44,138 nt of DNA from positions 8,616 to 52,753 of the forward strand of contig NPFB01000017.1 in the NCBI GenBank assembly GCA_014084085.1, in the 5' to 3' direction. Below, piece by piece: positions 33,254 to 41,801 of the stretch. Both the position numbers and the translations under genes were made by a program. The notes under the pieces were generated by a model. The model saw nothing but the letters and a program-made list of their open reading frames with translations, did not search any database and was not told where the DNA came from. The stretch comes from Hondaea fermentalgiana. Lineage: Eukaryota > Sar > Bigyra > Thraustochytrida > Thraustochytriidae. The stretch's first letter is position 1. Every line of letters starts with the position of its first letter.

Positions 33254-34051
33254 GGCGACCTCCTCTTCTCCTGGGTCTGCGTCTGCGTCCACGTCTTCGT
33301 CGTCCACGACTCCCTTCTTCGTCTTCGTCTTCGTCCTTGCTCTCGCGTCCGTGTCTGTCCGTGTCTGAGCTCGTACTCGCTCTGTCGTCCGTGGCGTAGC
33401 TTTTGCTTTTCGAGTTTTGCTTCTGCGCTGCGACGCGCTCAGCCTGGCAGCTGCAGCTGCTCGGAGATCGCAAGGTTCTCCAGAGATCGCAAGGTTCTCC
33501 AGAGATCGCAAGGTTCTCCAGAGATCGCATTCTCCAGACCAAAATATTTGTGTTGCTTATCAGCTAACTCGCATTACACTCCGTGCTCTCTTCCCCATCA
33601 TGACCAGCGGCAGCGGCGGCGGCCATTCGTTGATCGCCTGCTTTTAGTGCAGCGCCTGCACTGCCGCTGTGCATGAAATTTCCTCGGTCGCCTTGCCCGA
33701 GGTTCCCGGTTTGACTCCTAAGCCTGACCTAGCGCATGTCTAGCAGCGGGCGCGCTGGGGATGCCTGCGAACCGCAGAAGAGCCGCAAGGACGCGCCGCT
33801 GCCGCGATCGAGCCGAGTGTCAAACGACAGCGCGTGCAACGGCAGCGCGTGCAGCGCGCCATGGCCGGCGGCCGCCTCTGCGCGTACTACAGAGCGAACA
33901 CTCACCGTGGTCACTGGCTGCAGTGTCCGATTCTGCCTGGATGGCTGGCTAGCTGTGCAGGGGGGGAAAGGACACGCTAGAGGCAGAATAAGAAGCGAAG
34001 AAGAAGAAGAAGAAGAAGAAGAAGAATACGCTTCTGTTCACTTTCTGCAAC
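33254..34051. other. Intergenic region between TPR gene and uniporter repeats
   Basis: Besides the 19-bp repeat it holds a short hairpin (cctcgg...ccgagg, 33682-33702) and a (GAA)n tract at 33997-34026. No coding frame with recognisable content. I searched by eye for a missing uniporter C-terminal exon on the - strand and did not find one. Confidence 0.4.
33464..33534. repeat. 19-bp tandem repeat, 3.6 copies
   Basis: Three identical units of gagatcgcaaggttctcca (33464-33482, 33483-33501, 33502-33520) and a partial fourth, about 210 bp upstream of the ATG of the TPR gene. The unit is not a multiple of three and all three frames stay open through it on the - strand, which inflates apparent ORF lengths. 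Confidence 0.92.
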
Positions 34052-34390
34052 ATTGAAGGAAAGGAGACCTCAACGACCCGGATGCCAGCACGTCCGACGG
34101 AGAACTTCGGCGTAGGAGAACTTCGAATCAGGCAAAGTGATACATCTGTTAGTCCAGGACGAAAGTATAAAAGGAATGATTGAAGGAAAGGAGATCGCAA
34201 CGACCCGGATGCCAGCACGTACGACGGAGAACTTCGGCTTAGGAGAACTTCGAATCAGGCAAAGTGATACATAATATAGGCTATTTGTAAGTCCAGGACC
34301 AAAGTATAAAAGGAATGATTGAAGGAAAGGAAACCTCAACGACCCGGATGCCAGCACGTACGACGGAGAACTTCGGCGTAGGAGAACTTT
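34052..34390. repeat. Tandem repeat of the uniporter 3' end (127-139 bp unit, about 2.5 copies)
   Basis: Units begin attgaaggaaagga at 34052, 34179 and 34318. The first is 127 bp, the second 139 bp (12-base insertion near 34272-34283), and the third is homologous for about 72 bp and then enters unique uniporter coding sequence at about 34390. Each unit contains a shorter internal repeat (gaacttcgg...gaactt). The first two end with gtataaaaggaatg, a TATA-like word. The third unit encodes the last 17 or so residues of the uniporter on the - strand. Confidence 0.92.
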
Positions 34391-35193
34391 GAAAAGGTAC
34401 GTATGTACCACAAGAGTGCAAGCAGCGATACGGTGGAGCCAACAAAGTAGGTGATGGGCTCGACAATATCCCACGAGAGGAAGAAAAAGGTCAGGTAAAA
34501 GAGAAAGCCTTGCACGGCGAAAACCCCTGCAACCATGGACCAGCGCACCATGACCTCGCGCAATGGTCGCGCAGGATGCCTTTCAAGGTCCGAGGTCGGG
34601 TCAGCCGTTGGCAGCGGCGCCGTGAAGCGCGAACGGACTAAATCCGGGTGCAACACAACGCTATCCGCGGTCTTCTTGCTTAAATAGACGAGTCCGTTCG
34701 CCTCGAGACGCGCTAAGGCCTCGGTGCCGCCGACACGAGCCTCTGCATCCTCGCGTGGAAGGGCCCAGGCAGGGATCGCGGCGGGACCGAGCGCAAGGGC
34801 CTGGGCCTCTTGGCAATTTTCGGTCTCTTCAATCCAAACGTCGCGGCCTGCGATTTTCACCGCAAAGCCCTTGCGCAGCGCGTCCTCGATGCGCGCCTCT
34901 GGCGATGTCCCTTCGATCAGGAGCGTCTGGCTCTGCGAGTTGACCGCCAGCTCGCCCAGGAGGTCCGCCACCGTTGCGCTTGCGCGCACAGGCACAGCCA
35001 GCTTGCCTCGCGTGCCAAGGTCTGCGCGCACCCAAACGTTTGCGCTCAGAGCCCGCGCTGCAAAGACTTGGCACGCGGGCCCTGCTAGTCGTCCTGGCGC
35101 TAGTCGTCCTGGCGCTAGTCGTCCTGGCGCTAGTCGTCCTGGCGCTAGCGCTGGCGCCGCACGCACGACAGCGCCAAGGCCCCGGGCTCGCAT
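34336..35193 (-). CDS. MCU: Mitochondrial calcium uniporter pore protein (MCU), short C-terminus
   Basis: Inner-membrane calcium channel subunit. 285 aa from the ATG at 35193 (the frame continues to a GTG at 35358, not accepted). Arg/Ala-rich presequence with four APGRL repeats, then an N-terminal domain with LLIEGTSPEARIEDAL, two membrane segments (about VRWSMVAGVFAVQGFLFYL and ITYFVGSTVSLLALLWYI) and between them the selectivity-filter motif WDIVEP (family WDxxEP). After the filter only 39 residues remain. The expected sequence continues as RTFSKFSYAEVLRR (family: Y/F-rich basic start of the C-terminal helices) and then stops at TCWHPGR, inside a tandem repeat, so the C-terminal coiled coil is missing. 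On the coding strand GTACGT occurs here and could be a splice donor. Truncated allele, pseudogene or spliced gene cannot be separated by reading. Confidence 0.85.
   Translation of the reverse strand: MRARGLGAVVRAAPALAPGRLAPGRLAPGRLAPGRLAGPACQVFAARALSANVWVRADLGTRGKLAVPVRASATVADLLGELAVNSQSQTLLIEGTSPEARIEDALRKGFAVKIAGRDVWIEETENCQEAQALALGPAAIPAWALPREDAEARVGGTEALARLEANGLVYLSKKTADSVVLHPDLVRSRFTAPLPTADPTSDLERHPARPLREVMVRWSMVAGVFAVQGFLFYLTFFFLSWDIVEPITYFVGSTVSLLALLWYIRTFSKFSYAEVLRRTCWHPGR
35085..35144. repeat. 15-bp tandem repeat, four copies, in uniporter presequence
   Basis: Four perfect units of ctagtcgtcctggcg, giving the (APGRL)4-like run in the targeting sequence on the - strand. In frame, so copy number could change without frameshift. 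Confidence 0.95.
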
Positions 35194-36461
35194 TCTTGTG
35201 TTCTTGCCCGCTGCCTTCACCGACGAGCGATCTCCGCAGCGAATTGACAGTGAAGTCCAGTCTACGCTGCGCTGCTCCGTGCGTTTGGTCTGCGCCCTCG
35301 CGCGGCCGCTGGCGCGTCTGCGCCGCGACTCCGTCCTCGCGTTCTGCCTCGGCCTCACCGCGGCTGGGTGGGCTCGTGGTATACACCCCCCCCCAAAGCT
35401 CTTATTTGCATGTCACGTACTAAACCACTCACGCGCCACCCCGCCACCCTGCACTGAGCAGCTTGCTTGCTTGTCTTCGCGGCAGCATCCGGGCCCCGCC
35501 AGCGCCGGCTGCGGCTGCGGCTGGCCTCGCCTCGACTTCCCGCGCCGGGCTCTCTCCCTCCGTCTGCATCGCGCCTCCGCGCTCTGCCCTCCTCGTCCCA
35601 GTTCTGCGTCCTCGCCCGCCCGCCTTCTCCCCTGCTCCTCCCTCCTCGTCCTCCGCGCCTCGCGCAGCGTGTTTGCGGCGGCGCGCGCAAGGGCGGGCCG
35701 CGGGGGCTGGCCTTCTTTTTCTTTTTCTTTTTCTTTCTTTCTTTCTTTGTTTGTACGCGCTCAGGAGGTAACTAACTCTACAAGGAGGAGGAGGCAGACC
35801 CGGACGCGCAGCGCAGCCAGGCGCGAGGGAGCGCGCAGAGGCGAGGGAGGTTCGCGGCGACCGGTGCGGCGGAGACAGACAGCAGGCCGGGGAGAAGAAG
35901 AAGAAGAAGAAGAAGAAGAAGAAGAAGAAGAAGAAGAAGAAGAAGGAGGACGAGGACAAGGACAAGGAGAAAAGCGAACGAGCAGGGACAGACGGACTCG
36001 GCCGTGGCTGTCTGTGTGTCACTCTCTCCTTTTGCCTCCGTCTGTCGCTGTCATCGAGTATCTGTCTGTCTGACTGTCTGTCTGTCTGACTGTCTGTCTG
36101 TCTGTCTGTCTGGGTGTCACTGTCTGTCTCGTGTGTCACTCTCTGTCTGTCTCTTGTCTGTCGGTTCGACAGGCGCGGCGTACGGGGACCAGGCAGCGAG
36201 AAGGGGCGAGGCGAGGCGAGGCAAGGTGAGGCAAGCACGCAAAGAAAGCGAGCGAGCGGGCGGCCAGGACGCACGCACCCGCGCACGGACGCACGGCCGC
36301 TCGCGAGCGAGCAAGTACGCGAGCAAGTACGCGAGCACGCGAGCACGTAAGCACGCAGGCAGGCAAGGAGCGCTCGCGTCCCGGCGGGAAGAGCGCAGGA
36401 CAGACAGGAGGACAGTCCGGGGAGGTGACGCGCTGCACCTGCGAGCGCAAGAGAAGCCAAG
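35194..36461. other. Low-complexity intergenic region upstream of uniporter and 36.5-kb gene
   Basis: About 1.27 kb holding a C8 run (35386-35393), pyrimidine-rich DNA, a ttcttttt/ctttctttc tract (35713-35750), (GAA)n of about 17 units (35896-35945), a long tctg/gact tract (36060-36115) and gcgagcaagtac-type repeats (36300-36365). Long frames on both strands here are compositional artefacts (Ser/Arg/Leu/Cys-rich). No gene recognised. Confidence 0.6.
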
Positions 36462-37877
36462 ATGAGGCGAGGCCTTCAGAGCAAGTCGCTCAACGACTTG
36501 CAAGAACTCGACGGGGAGGAGACGGCCAAGCCGTTGCAGAGCAAACGACCACTCTCGAGACGATGGTCTTTTTCGAACCTCATCTCAGGTTCGGAGTTTG
36601 ACAGCAATGAATCGAGCGTGCCGTTGATGGCCTCTCTGTCATTATCATCATCGACATCCTCCTCGTCATCATCTTCTTCCTCTTCGTCTTCTTCATCGTC
36701 ACCGTCATCGGTAGCGATCTCGCAACCCAAGACAGCTCCAGGGACTGGATTGAGGGTCGCAGAAGCCAAACCTACTTTGGAAGCAGGACTCGCAGCCGCG
36801 CGACACGGACTCACGGCGCCGCAAGCCGGGGCCAAAAAGCCTGTGCGCCCAACGTCAATGCTAGAGAAATTCCAGTACAAGCTCGCAGAACAAGTACTCC
36901 AAGCACTGCAGGAGAGCATCAATGACTCGCGCGTCATGGAGGACCTCTTCTACAACATTAGCGGCACAGTCCCCACTCGATTCGCGGAAAAACTCAATTT
37001 AGACATGGAGCGAAGATGGTTCTACTACGAGCTGCTCGCGACGCACTACTACATGTTGGAGCGCAAGCACCAGCCCGGGATGGTCAAGGACTTGCTCTTG
37101 CCGCTGTGCGCCAAGCTGTGGTCGCTCGAGCATTTTCCTGCAGTCTTTACGCTCCTCTTTCACCGCTGGATGGTCGAAACGGAGTCTGGATTCACAACCA
37201 AGGGATGGGTGATGCGTTTTAACGTGCTTTTGAAAGGCACGTACCAATTGTTCTGGTTTGACATCGAGCACGATACGAGAAAGTTGTGGCCTTTGTTTGT
37301 GCGGCTGCGCGAAAAGATGTTCGAGCCCACCTCGCTTCTCTTTCTGGACAATCCCAATGCCAGCGACCAAACCGAGCTGGCCTCTTACTACGTATCTGCG
37401 CACGCTGCGAAGGATTCGATTCGCAAGGACTTTTCCTATGTGCTCGCGCGCTTCTACTACTACTATTCGACCCGTCCAGAGCGCGTGCAGGCCCTTTGCG
37501 TCAATCAGCTTCAGCTCGACGATGGTCTCGATTCCTTTGTGCCCCAGCTTGTCCATCAGCTGCGGAGCATTGCTTCGCGCAATGAAAAGGTACTCATTGA
37601 CTACCTCAAGGCAACGGCCTTGCTGCCTGTGGACGAGCTCGAGCTCTCGTCGCGCAACAAGCTGTACTCGACGCTGAACGAGCTGCAAATGCTTGGCCCG
37701 CCGCTGCATCTCTCAAGACCTGTCGTCGCCGAGGCTGCACGTACCATGAATAAGCTCTTTCCGCAGGGCCAATATATTCGTCTGCTGATCAATCTCCTCT
37801 TCACGCTACTGCGTCCTTTTCACATTTTCGCATTTCTCTTTTCTAGCACAAGTAGCTCGAACAAGAGGCGAAGCTAG
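36462..37877 (+). CDS. Unrecognised protein with poly-Ser tract and C-terminal hydrophobic segment
   Basis: 471 aa, ATG at 36462. I do not recognise the family. Residues about 1-60 are Ser/Arg-rich with possible phospho-sites (RRWSFSNL), and about 60-85 are almost all Ser (mixed TCA/TCG/TCC/TCT codons, so selected rather than pure slippage). From about 130 to 440 the protein is a well-ordered helical domain with many aromatics (ERRWFYYELLATHYYMLERK, LLPLCAKLWSLEHFPAVFTL, FSYVLARFYYYYST). The end, YIRLLINLLFTLLRPFHIFAFLF followed by SSTSSSNKRRS, could be a tail anchor or an amphipathic membrane helix. Codon use and domain order indicate a real, probably conserved gene. It stands alone between two repeat-rich intergenic regions. 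Confidence 0.75.
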   Translation: MRRGLQSKSLNDLQELDGEETAKPLQSKRPLSRRWSFSNLISGSEFDSNESSVPLMASLSLSSSTSSSSSSSSSSSSSSSPSSVAISQPKTAPGTGLRVAEAKPTLEAGLAAARHGLTAPQAGAKKPVRPTSMLEKFQYKLAEQVLQALQESINDSRVMEDLFYNISGTVPTRFAEKLNLDMERRWFYYELLATHYYMLERKHQPGMVKDLLLPLCAKLWSLEHFPAVFTLLFHRWMVETESGFTTKGWVMRFNVLLKGTYQLFWFDIEHDTRKLWPLFVRLREKMFEPTSLLFLDNPNASDQTELASYYVSAHAAKDSIRKDFSYVLARFYYYYSTRPERVQALCVNQLQLDDGLDSFVPQLVHQLRSIASRNEKVLIDYLKATALLPVDELELSSRNKLYSTLNELQMLGPPLHLSRPVVAEAARTMNKLFPQGQYIRLLINLLFTLLRPFHIFAFLFSSTSSSNKRRS

Positions 37878-38442
37878 CTAGCTAACCATCCCACCGCGGA
37901 TTGGGGCCTAGGCCTAGGCCTAGGCCCACTATACTATACTTTTGTCCATGATCACAATAATCAAAATCAGAACCTAATTCCACCAGCTTTTGAGGCGCAC
38001 AGATGTTCCCCTCCCTCCCTCCCTCCCTCCTTTCCCGACTATCAGTAAGCTATCGCTCAAGAGGCAAGCGACGTCGTTCAAAAGGCAAGCCACGTTGGAG
38101 AGCATCTTTCTTTACGCATGCCGAAGCAGCGCCTTTTGCGCGCATACACGCGGACGCATGCATAGTAATAAGTAGGCTAAGCCCCAAGGACAAATTTTCG
38201 GGCGAGATAGTATAAAAGCAAGCAAGCACAAGCAAGTCGAGCTGTGGTGGGCTGGCGCGTGCGTCAGCGTGTGCAGGTCTCATCCCAGAGGTTCATTTCA
38301 CCTCGTTTCTCATGGCATCTTGTCCACATCGAAACCAAGTTCGGGCCTGCTCCATTGCTCTCGGTCGTCCGATCGGTCCGCCGCGGCCCTCTCTCTCCCG
38401 CGCGCGCTCGGCACGGCCGCCTTCGGCCTGGCCGGGGTCAGC

Positions 38443-38477
<35 letters not shown>

Positions 38478-39031
38478 GAGCAAGCAAGCACAGCGCCTGC
38501 AACTGAGCAGCGGCTCAGCGACCATTTCATTGCGCCATCATTCCCTCCCGCGTCATTCACACCGCCACCTCACTCTCTGCCTTCCTGGCCGCTCTCTGCT
38601 CCCTCACCTCCCTCCTCTTCAGCGTCGCAGGCGCAGCAGCGTAGCATACTCTAGGCAGCGAGCGCGGCCGTCGCAGGCTGCCGCGCGGCAGAGCACCAAC
38701 AAGGCGGCGGCGGCTGCGCGCGGCGGACCTCACGCGCTTGTTGGCGACGAACGAAGCAGGCGGCGCGCGCGAGAGGCCGGGGCGAGCGACCTCGTCGCGC
38801 TGGCAGGAGCAGCAGTAGCAGCGGCAGAGGCAGCAGCAGTGTGTCGCAGCGTCGTCATCGACACGGCACGAGCACTGCAAAGGCATCTGACGCCGTGAAC
38901 CGAGGACGAAGCGACCGACAGCGAGCGAACGGACGCGCGCGCGGAGCGGAGACGCAAGCAAGCACGCACGCACGCAAGCAAGCAAGCAAGCAAGCAGGCA
39001 AGCGGAGGACAAGACTGAGACTGGTTTGACA
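37878..39031. other. Repeat-rich intergenic region upstream of P450 reductase
   Basis: About 1.15 kb with an aggcct hexamer run (37906-37927), a cctccctccctcc tract (38010-38032) and AAGC tetranucleotide runs (38216-38236, 38443-38492, 38955-39000). The reductase ATG follows the last run by about 30 bp. No coding content recognised. Confidence 0.55.
38211..38218 (+). promoter_or_regulatory. TATA-like element TATAAAAG
   Basis: Perfect TATAAAAG word in the gap before the P450 reductase gene, 820 bp upstream of its ATG. It could be that gene's core promoter with a long repeat-containing leader, or belong to an unseen transcript. Speculative. Confidence 0.3.
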
Positions 39032-41077
39032 ATGTCGATGCTCGACTATGGCGTCCCGCTTCTGGCGCTGGTGGTCTTTGGCGTGTTGGCCTTGAGCGCG
39101 GTCAAGACTCTCAGGTCGACCGCCAAGGCTGGCGCCGCAGGAGCGAGCGGAGATGCGCAAAAGGCTGCCAATGCTGCGCAGGAGGAAAAGGAGGATGATC
39201 GCGTCCCCGTTGCCGTGTACTTTGGAAGCCAGACTGGAACTGCCGAAGGCTTCGCCAAGGATGTGGCCAAAATCATCAATGCCACGGGACGCTTCAAGAC
39301 GCGTGTGCTCGACCTCGAGGTCGCCGAGCGGACGCCGGAAAAGATGCAAGCCCCGAAGCTCGTCCTCTTCCTCATGGCCACATACGGCGAGGGCGATCCC
39401 TGTGACAACTCCATCGACTTCATGGAGTTTTTGACCAAGAATGCCGAAGACGGCGGCCCTCAAGACGGCTGGGCCGACGGCATCGGATTCGCCGTCTTTG
39501 GCCTAGGAAATACCCAGTACGAGCAATACAATGAGATGGGCAAACGCGTGCACGCGCGCATGACCGCACTTGGAGGCACCGAGGTGCACCCGCTCGGGCT
39601 TGGCGACGACGACGACGACCTCGAGTCTGACTTTGAAAAGTGGCGCGAGGGCCTCGTTGAATCGCTGGCCAAGTTCGCCTTTTCTGACGAAGACGCATCC
39701 GCGCTGGCGTCCGCCGGGGCGAACGCCGCGAGCCAGCAGGCTGGCGCGCTGCCCATCGCGACCTGGCATGCCACCTATGTCCCAAGCCCTGAGGACGAAG
39801 CATTGCGCCAGCGCGCCGGCTTGCTCGAAAAGCCGGGGTCCAACAACTCTCACGTCGACATTTCCTCGCGTCAGTACTACTCGTGCACGCGGGCCACCGT
39901 GCTGGAGACGCGTGAGCTCCGCCAGGACACCGGAGCCGGCAACACTATTCACATCGAGTTCGATCTCGAAAACACGAGTCTCAAGTACGAAACGGCCGAC
40001 AATCTCACGGTCTGCGCCGCCAACGCGACCGCACTTGTAGAAAGCACGGCCAAGCTTCTGAGCCTTGACCTCGACCAGTGGTTCACGCTGCAGCCCGTTA
40101 TTGCGGACGACGACTCTGGCGCCCCCAAGCCGCTCTTCCCCTCGCCCTGTACGATTCGCACGGCTCTCACTTATTTCACTGACCTCAACGGCGCACCCAC
40201 GCGCAGCTTGATGCAGCACCTCGCCGGCTTTGTCTCTTTGGCGGAGCACCGCGAACGCATGCTCCACTTGGCTTCGCGCGACGGGGCAGCTGATTTCCAC
40301 GCAAACATTGCTGCGCGGAAACTGAGCGTGGCTGAGATCTTTGAGACCTTTCCTAGCTTCAAGGTCGAAGAGGATAATCTCGGTGTCTTTTTTGAGCTCA
40401 TGCCGCGCCTCAAGGGCCGCGAGTTCACCATTGCCTCCTCATCTTCGAGCCAGCCCTCGCGCGTCGCCCTCACGGTAGGCGTTGTGCGGGAAATGCGCAG
40501 CGAGAACAGGCCTTTCGAAGGCGTTGCGTCGACCTTCCTGCACCGCCTCTCGGTGGGCAGCTCGGCGCTCATCTTCATCAAAGAGTCGACCTTTAAGATG
40601 CCCGAGGACCCGAAGAAGCCCATCATTCTCGTCGGCCCGGGCACCGGTATTGCGCCGATGCGCGCTTTCGTGCAGGAGCGCATTCATCAGCGCCAGACGC
40701 GCGGGCTCGAGACTGGAGAGACGGTCTTGTTCTTTGGCTGCAGGCGCGAGGATGAAGACTTTCTCTACAAGGACGAGCTCAAGGACGCGCTGGCTTCGGG
40801 TGCGCTCACTACTCTTCACACTGCATTCTCTCGTCAGCAGGCCGAGAAGGTCTATGTCCAGCACGTCATGGAGCGCGAGCACGAAGAAATCTGGCGATTG
40901 CTAGAGGATGGTGCTCACGTCTATGTTTGCGGTGCAACATCTATGGGAAAGGACGTGACCACTGCATTGGTAAAGATTGCTGCCCAACATCTCGGCAATG
41001 ATACCGCCGCTGGAACCAAGTTTGTCGCCGATCTGCAATCTTCGCACAAGCTCATCCAGGAGCTCTGGTCTTCATAA
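39032..41077 (+). CDS. CPR: NADPH-cytochrome P450 reductase
   Basis: Diflavin enzyme passing electrons from NADPH through FAD and FMN to ER cytochromes P450. 681 aa from the ATG at 39032 (family about 680-710). N-terminal membrane anchor (YGVPLLALVVFGVLALSAV). FMN domain: FGSQTGTAEGFAKDVAK, LMATYGEGDPCDN, FGLGNTQYEQYNEMGK, GLGDDDDDLESDFEKW. FAD domain: YYSCTRATV, then REFTIASSSSSQPSRV where most homologues have RYYSIxSS, then EGVASTFLHRL. NADPH domain: GPGTGIAPMRAFVQERI, FFGCRREDEDFLYKDEL, VYVCGATSMGKDV and the terminal ELWSS (family ends xVWS). Intact. The altered FAD motif is the only odd point. Confidence 0.95.
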   Translation: MSMLDYGVPLLALVVFGVLALSAVKTLRSTAKAGAAGASGDAQKAANAAQEEKEDDRVPVAVYFGSQTGTAEGFAKDVAKIINATGRFKTRVLDLEVAERTPEKMQAPKLVLFLMATYGEGDPCDNSIDFMEFLTKNAEDGGPQDGWADGIGFAVFGLGNTQYEQYNEMGKRVHARMTALGGTEVHPLGLGDDDDDLESDFEKWREGLVESLAKFAFSDEDASALASAGANAASQQAGALPIATWHATYVPSPEDEALRQRAGLLEKPGSNNSHVDISSRQYYSCTRATVLETRELRQDTGAGNTIHIEFDLENTSLKYETADNLTVCAANATALVESTAKLLSLDLDQWFTLQPVIADDDSGAPKPLFPSPCTIRTALTYFTDLNGAPTRSLMQHLAGFVSLAEHRERMLHLASRDGAADFHANIAARKLSVAEIFETFPSFKVEEDNLGVFFELMPRLKGREFTIASSSSSQPSRVALTVGVVREMRSENRPFEGVASTFLHRLSVGSSALIFIKESTFKMPEDPKKPIILVGPGTGIAPMRAFVQERIHQRQTRGLETGETVLFFGCRREDEDFLYKDELKDALASGALTTLHTAFSRQQAEKVYVQHVMEREHEEIWRLLEDGAHVYVCGATSMGKDVTTALVKIAAQHLGNDTAAGTKFVADLQSSHKLIQELWSS

Positions 41078-41801
41078 GTGTTTCTATGTGCGTGCGTGTG
41101 AGGGAACACTGTAAACCTTTTGCAAGCCGCAAGCCTCGTGTCGAGGTGAATGTTTTTCATCCTTTCTTCGGAGCCGGAAACGCGGTCGCCACTTAGCGCA
41201 AATCATGCGAATGACTTACCCATTTTTCGATCCATTTGTTCCGAGATGCTTTTGCTTGGCGCTTGCTTTGTTTCTAGTCTACTTTTTTCTTGTTTTGAAT
41301 TATCGTGCTTTTGCTCGCTTTGGCTTGCTTTTGCGTTGGCCGTTCTGTCCACTCCTCTTTCCCCAGTGGCCAAAATCGGAAACAAGTTGTGTAAAACAAC
41401 GCACGCTCTTCTTGTCGTTGCAATGATTGTTGGTGTAGCTGTCGTTGTGTAGAATAAGCAAGCTCTTGTTGCTGCTGATGTTGCTGCTATGGCACACGCG
41501 AGAAACTTGGGTTCGAACAAATTCAAAAGCCTCCACCTTGGAGTCACTCACTACATAGCGAGCGACAAGAGAGCAAACGCCAACCCATCGCTGCAAAAAT
41601 CAGCTGCGCGACAGACGCGCAAAGGGCTCGCTCGGTGTGAAGCGCGTCGCGCGGCGGTTGAGCGTACCCACCCGCCCTCCCCGCGCCCCCCTGCACGAGC
41701 AACGGCAGCACTCAGCTCGCGTGGGTCGTGACGTTTGAACGGCCCGACCAGCCAGCCACAGCAGCAGCGGCAGGTGGTAGCAACCAGCGAGCGAGCGAAA
41801 G
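41078..41801. other. Intergenic region between P450 reductase and PRMT
   Basis: 724 bp. The first part contains actgtaaacctt (41108-41119), also present after the LPCAT stop. The middle is T-rich with short frames full of Phe/Leu that I reject as genes. A tRNA B-box-like ggttcgaac (41511-41519) has no matching stem or A-box. The last 150 bp are GC-rich leader. Confidence 0.45.

Noticed and set aside
34166..34176. TATAAAAG in the uniporter repeats as a + strand promoter
   Set aside because: It recurs because the unit recurs; no + gene or RNA follows within 2 kb.
34724..36073. 449-codon + frame opposite the uniporter
   Set aside because: Antisense to MCU, then runs through simple repeats; composition is repetitive Ser/Arg/Pro with no domain.
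35429..36460. 343-codon - frame rich in Cys/Ser/Arg and poly-Phe
   Set aside because: Translation of GAA, TCTG and GC-rich tracts; no recognisable domain and no conservation signal.
41150..41452. 100-codon + frame with hydrophobic stretches
   Set aside because: Phe/Leu-rich translation of T-rich 3' sequence after P450 reductase; no support beyond openness.
41505..41525. tRNA-like B box ggttcgaac
   Set aside because: Flanks do not form a T stem, and no A box or acceptor stem is present.
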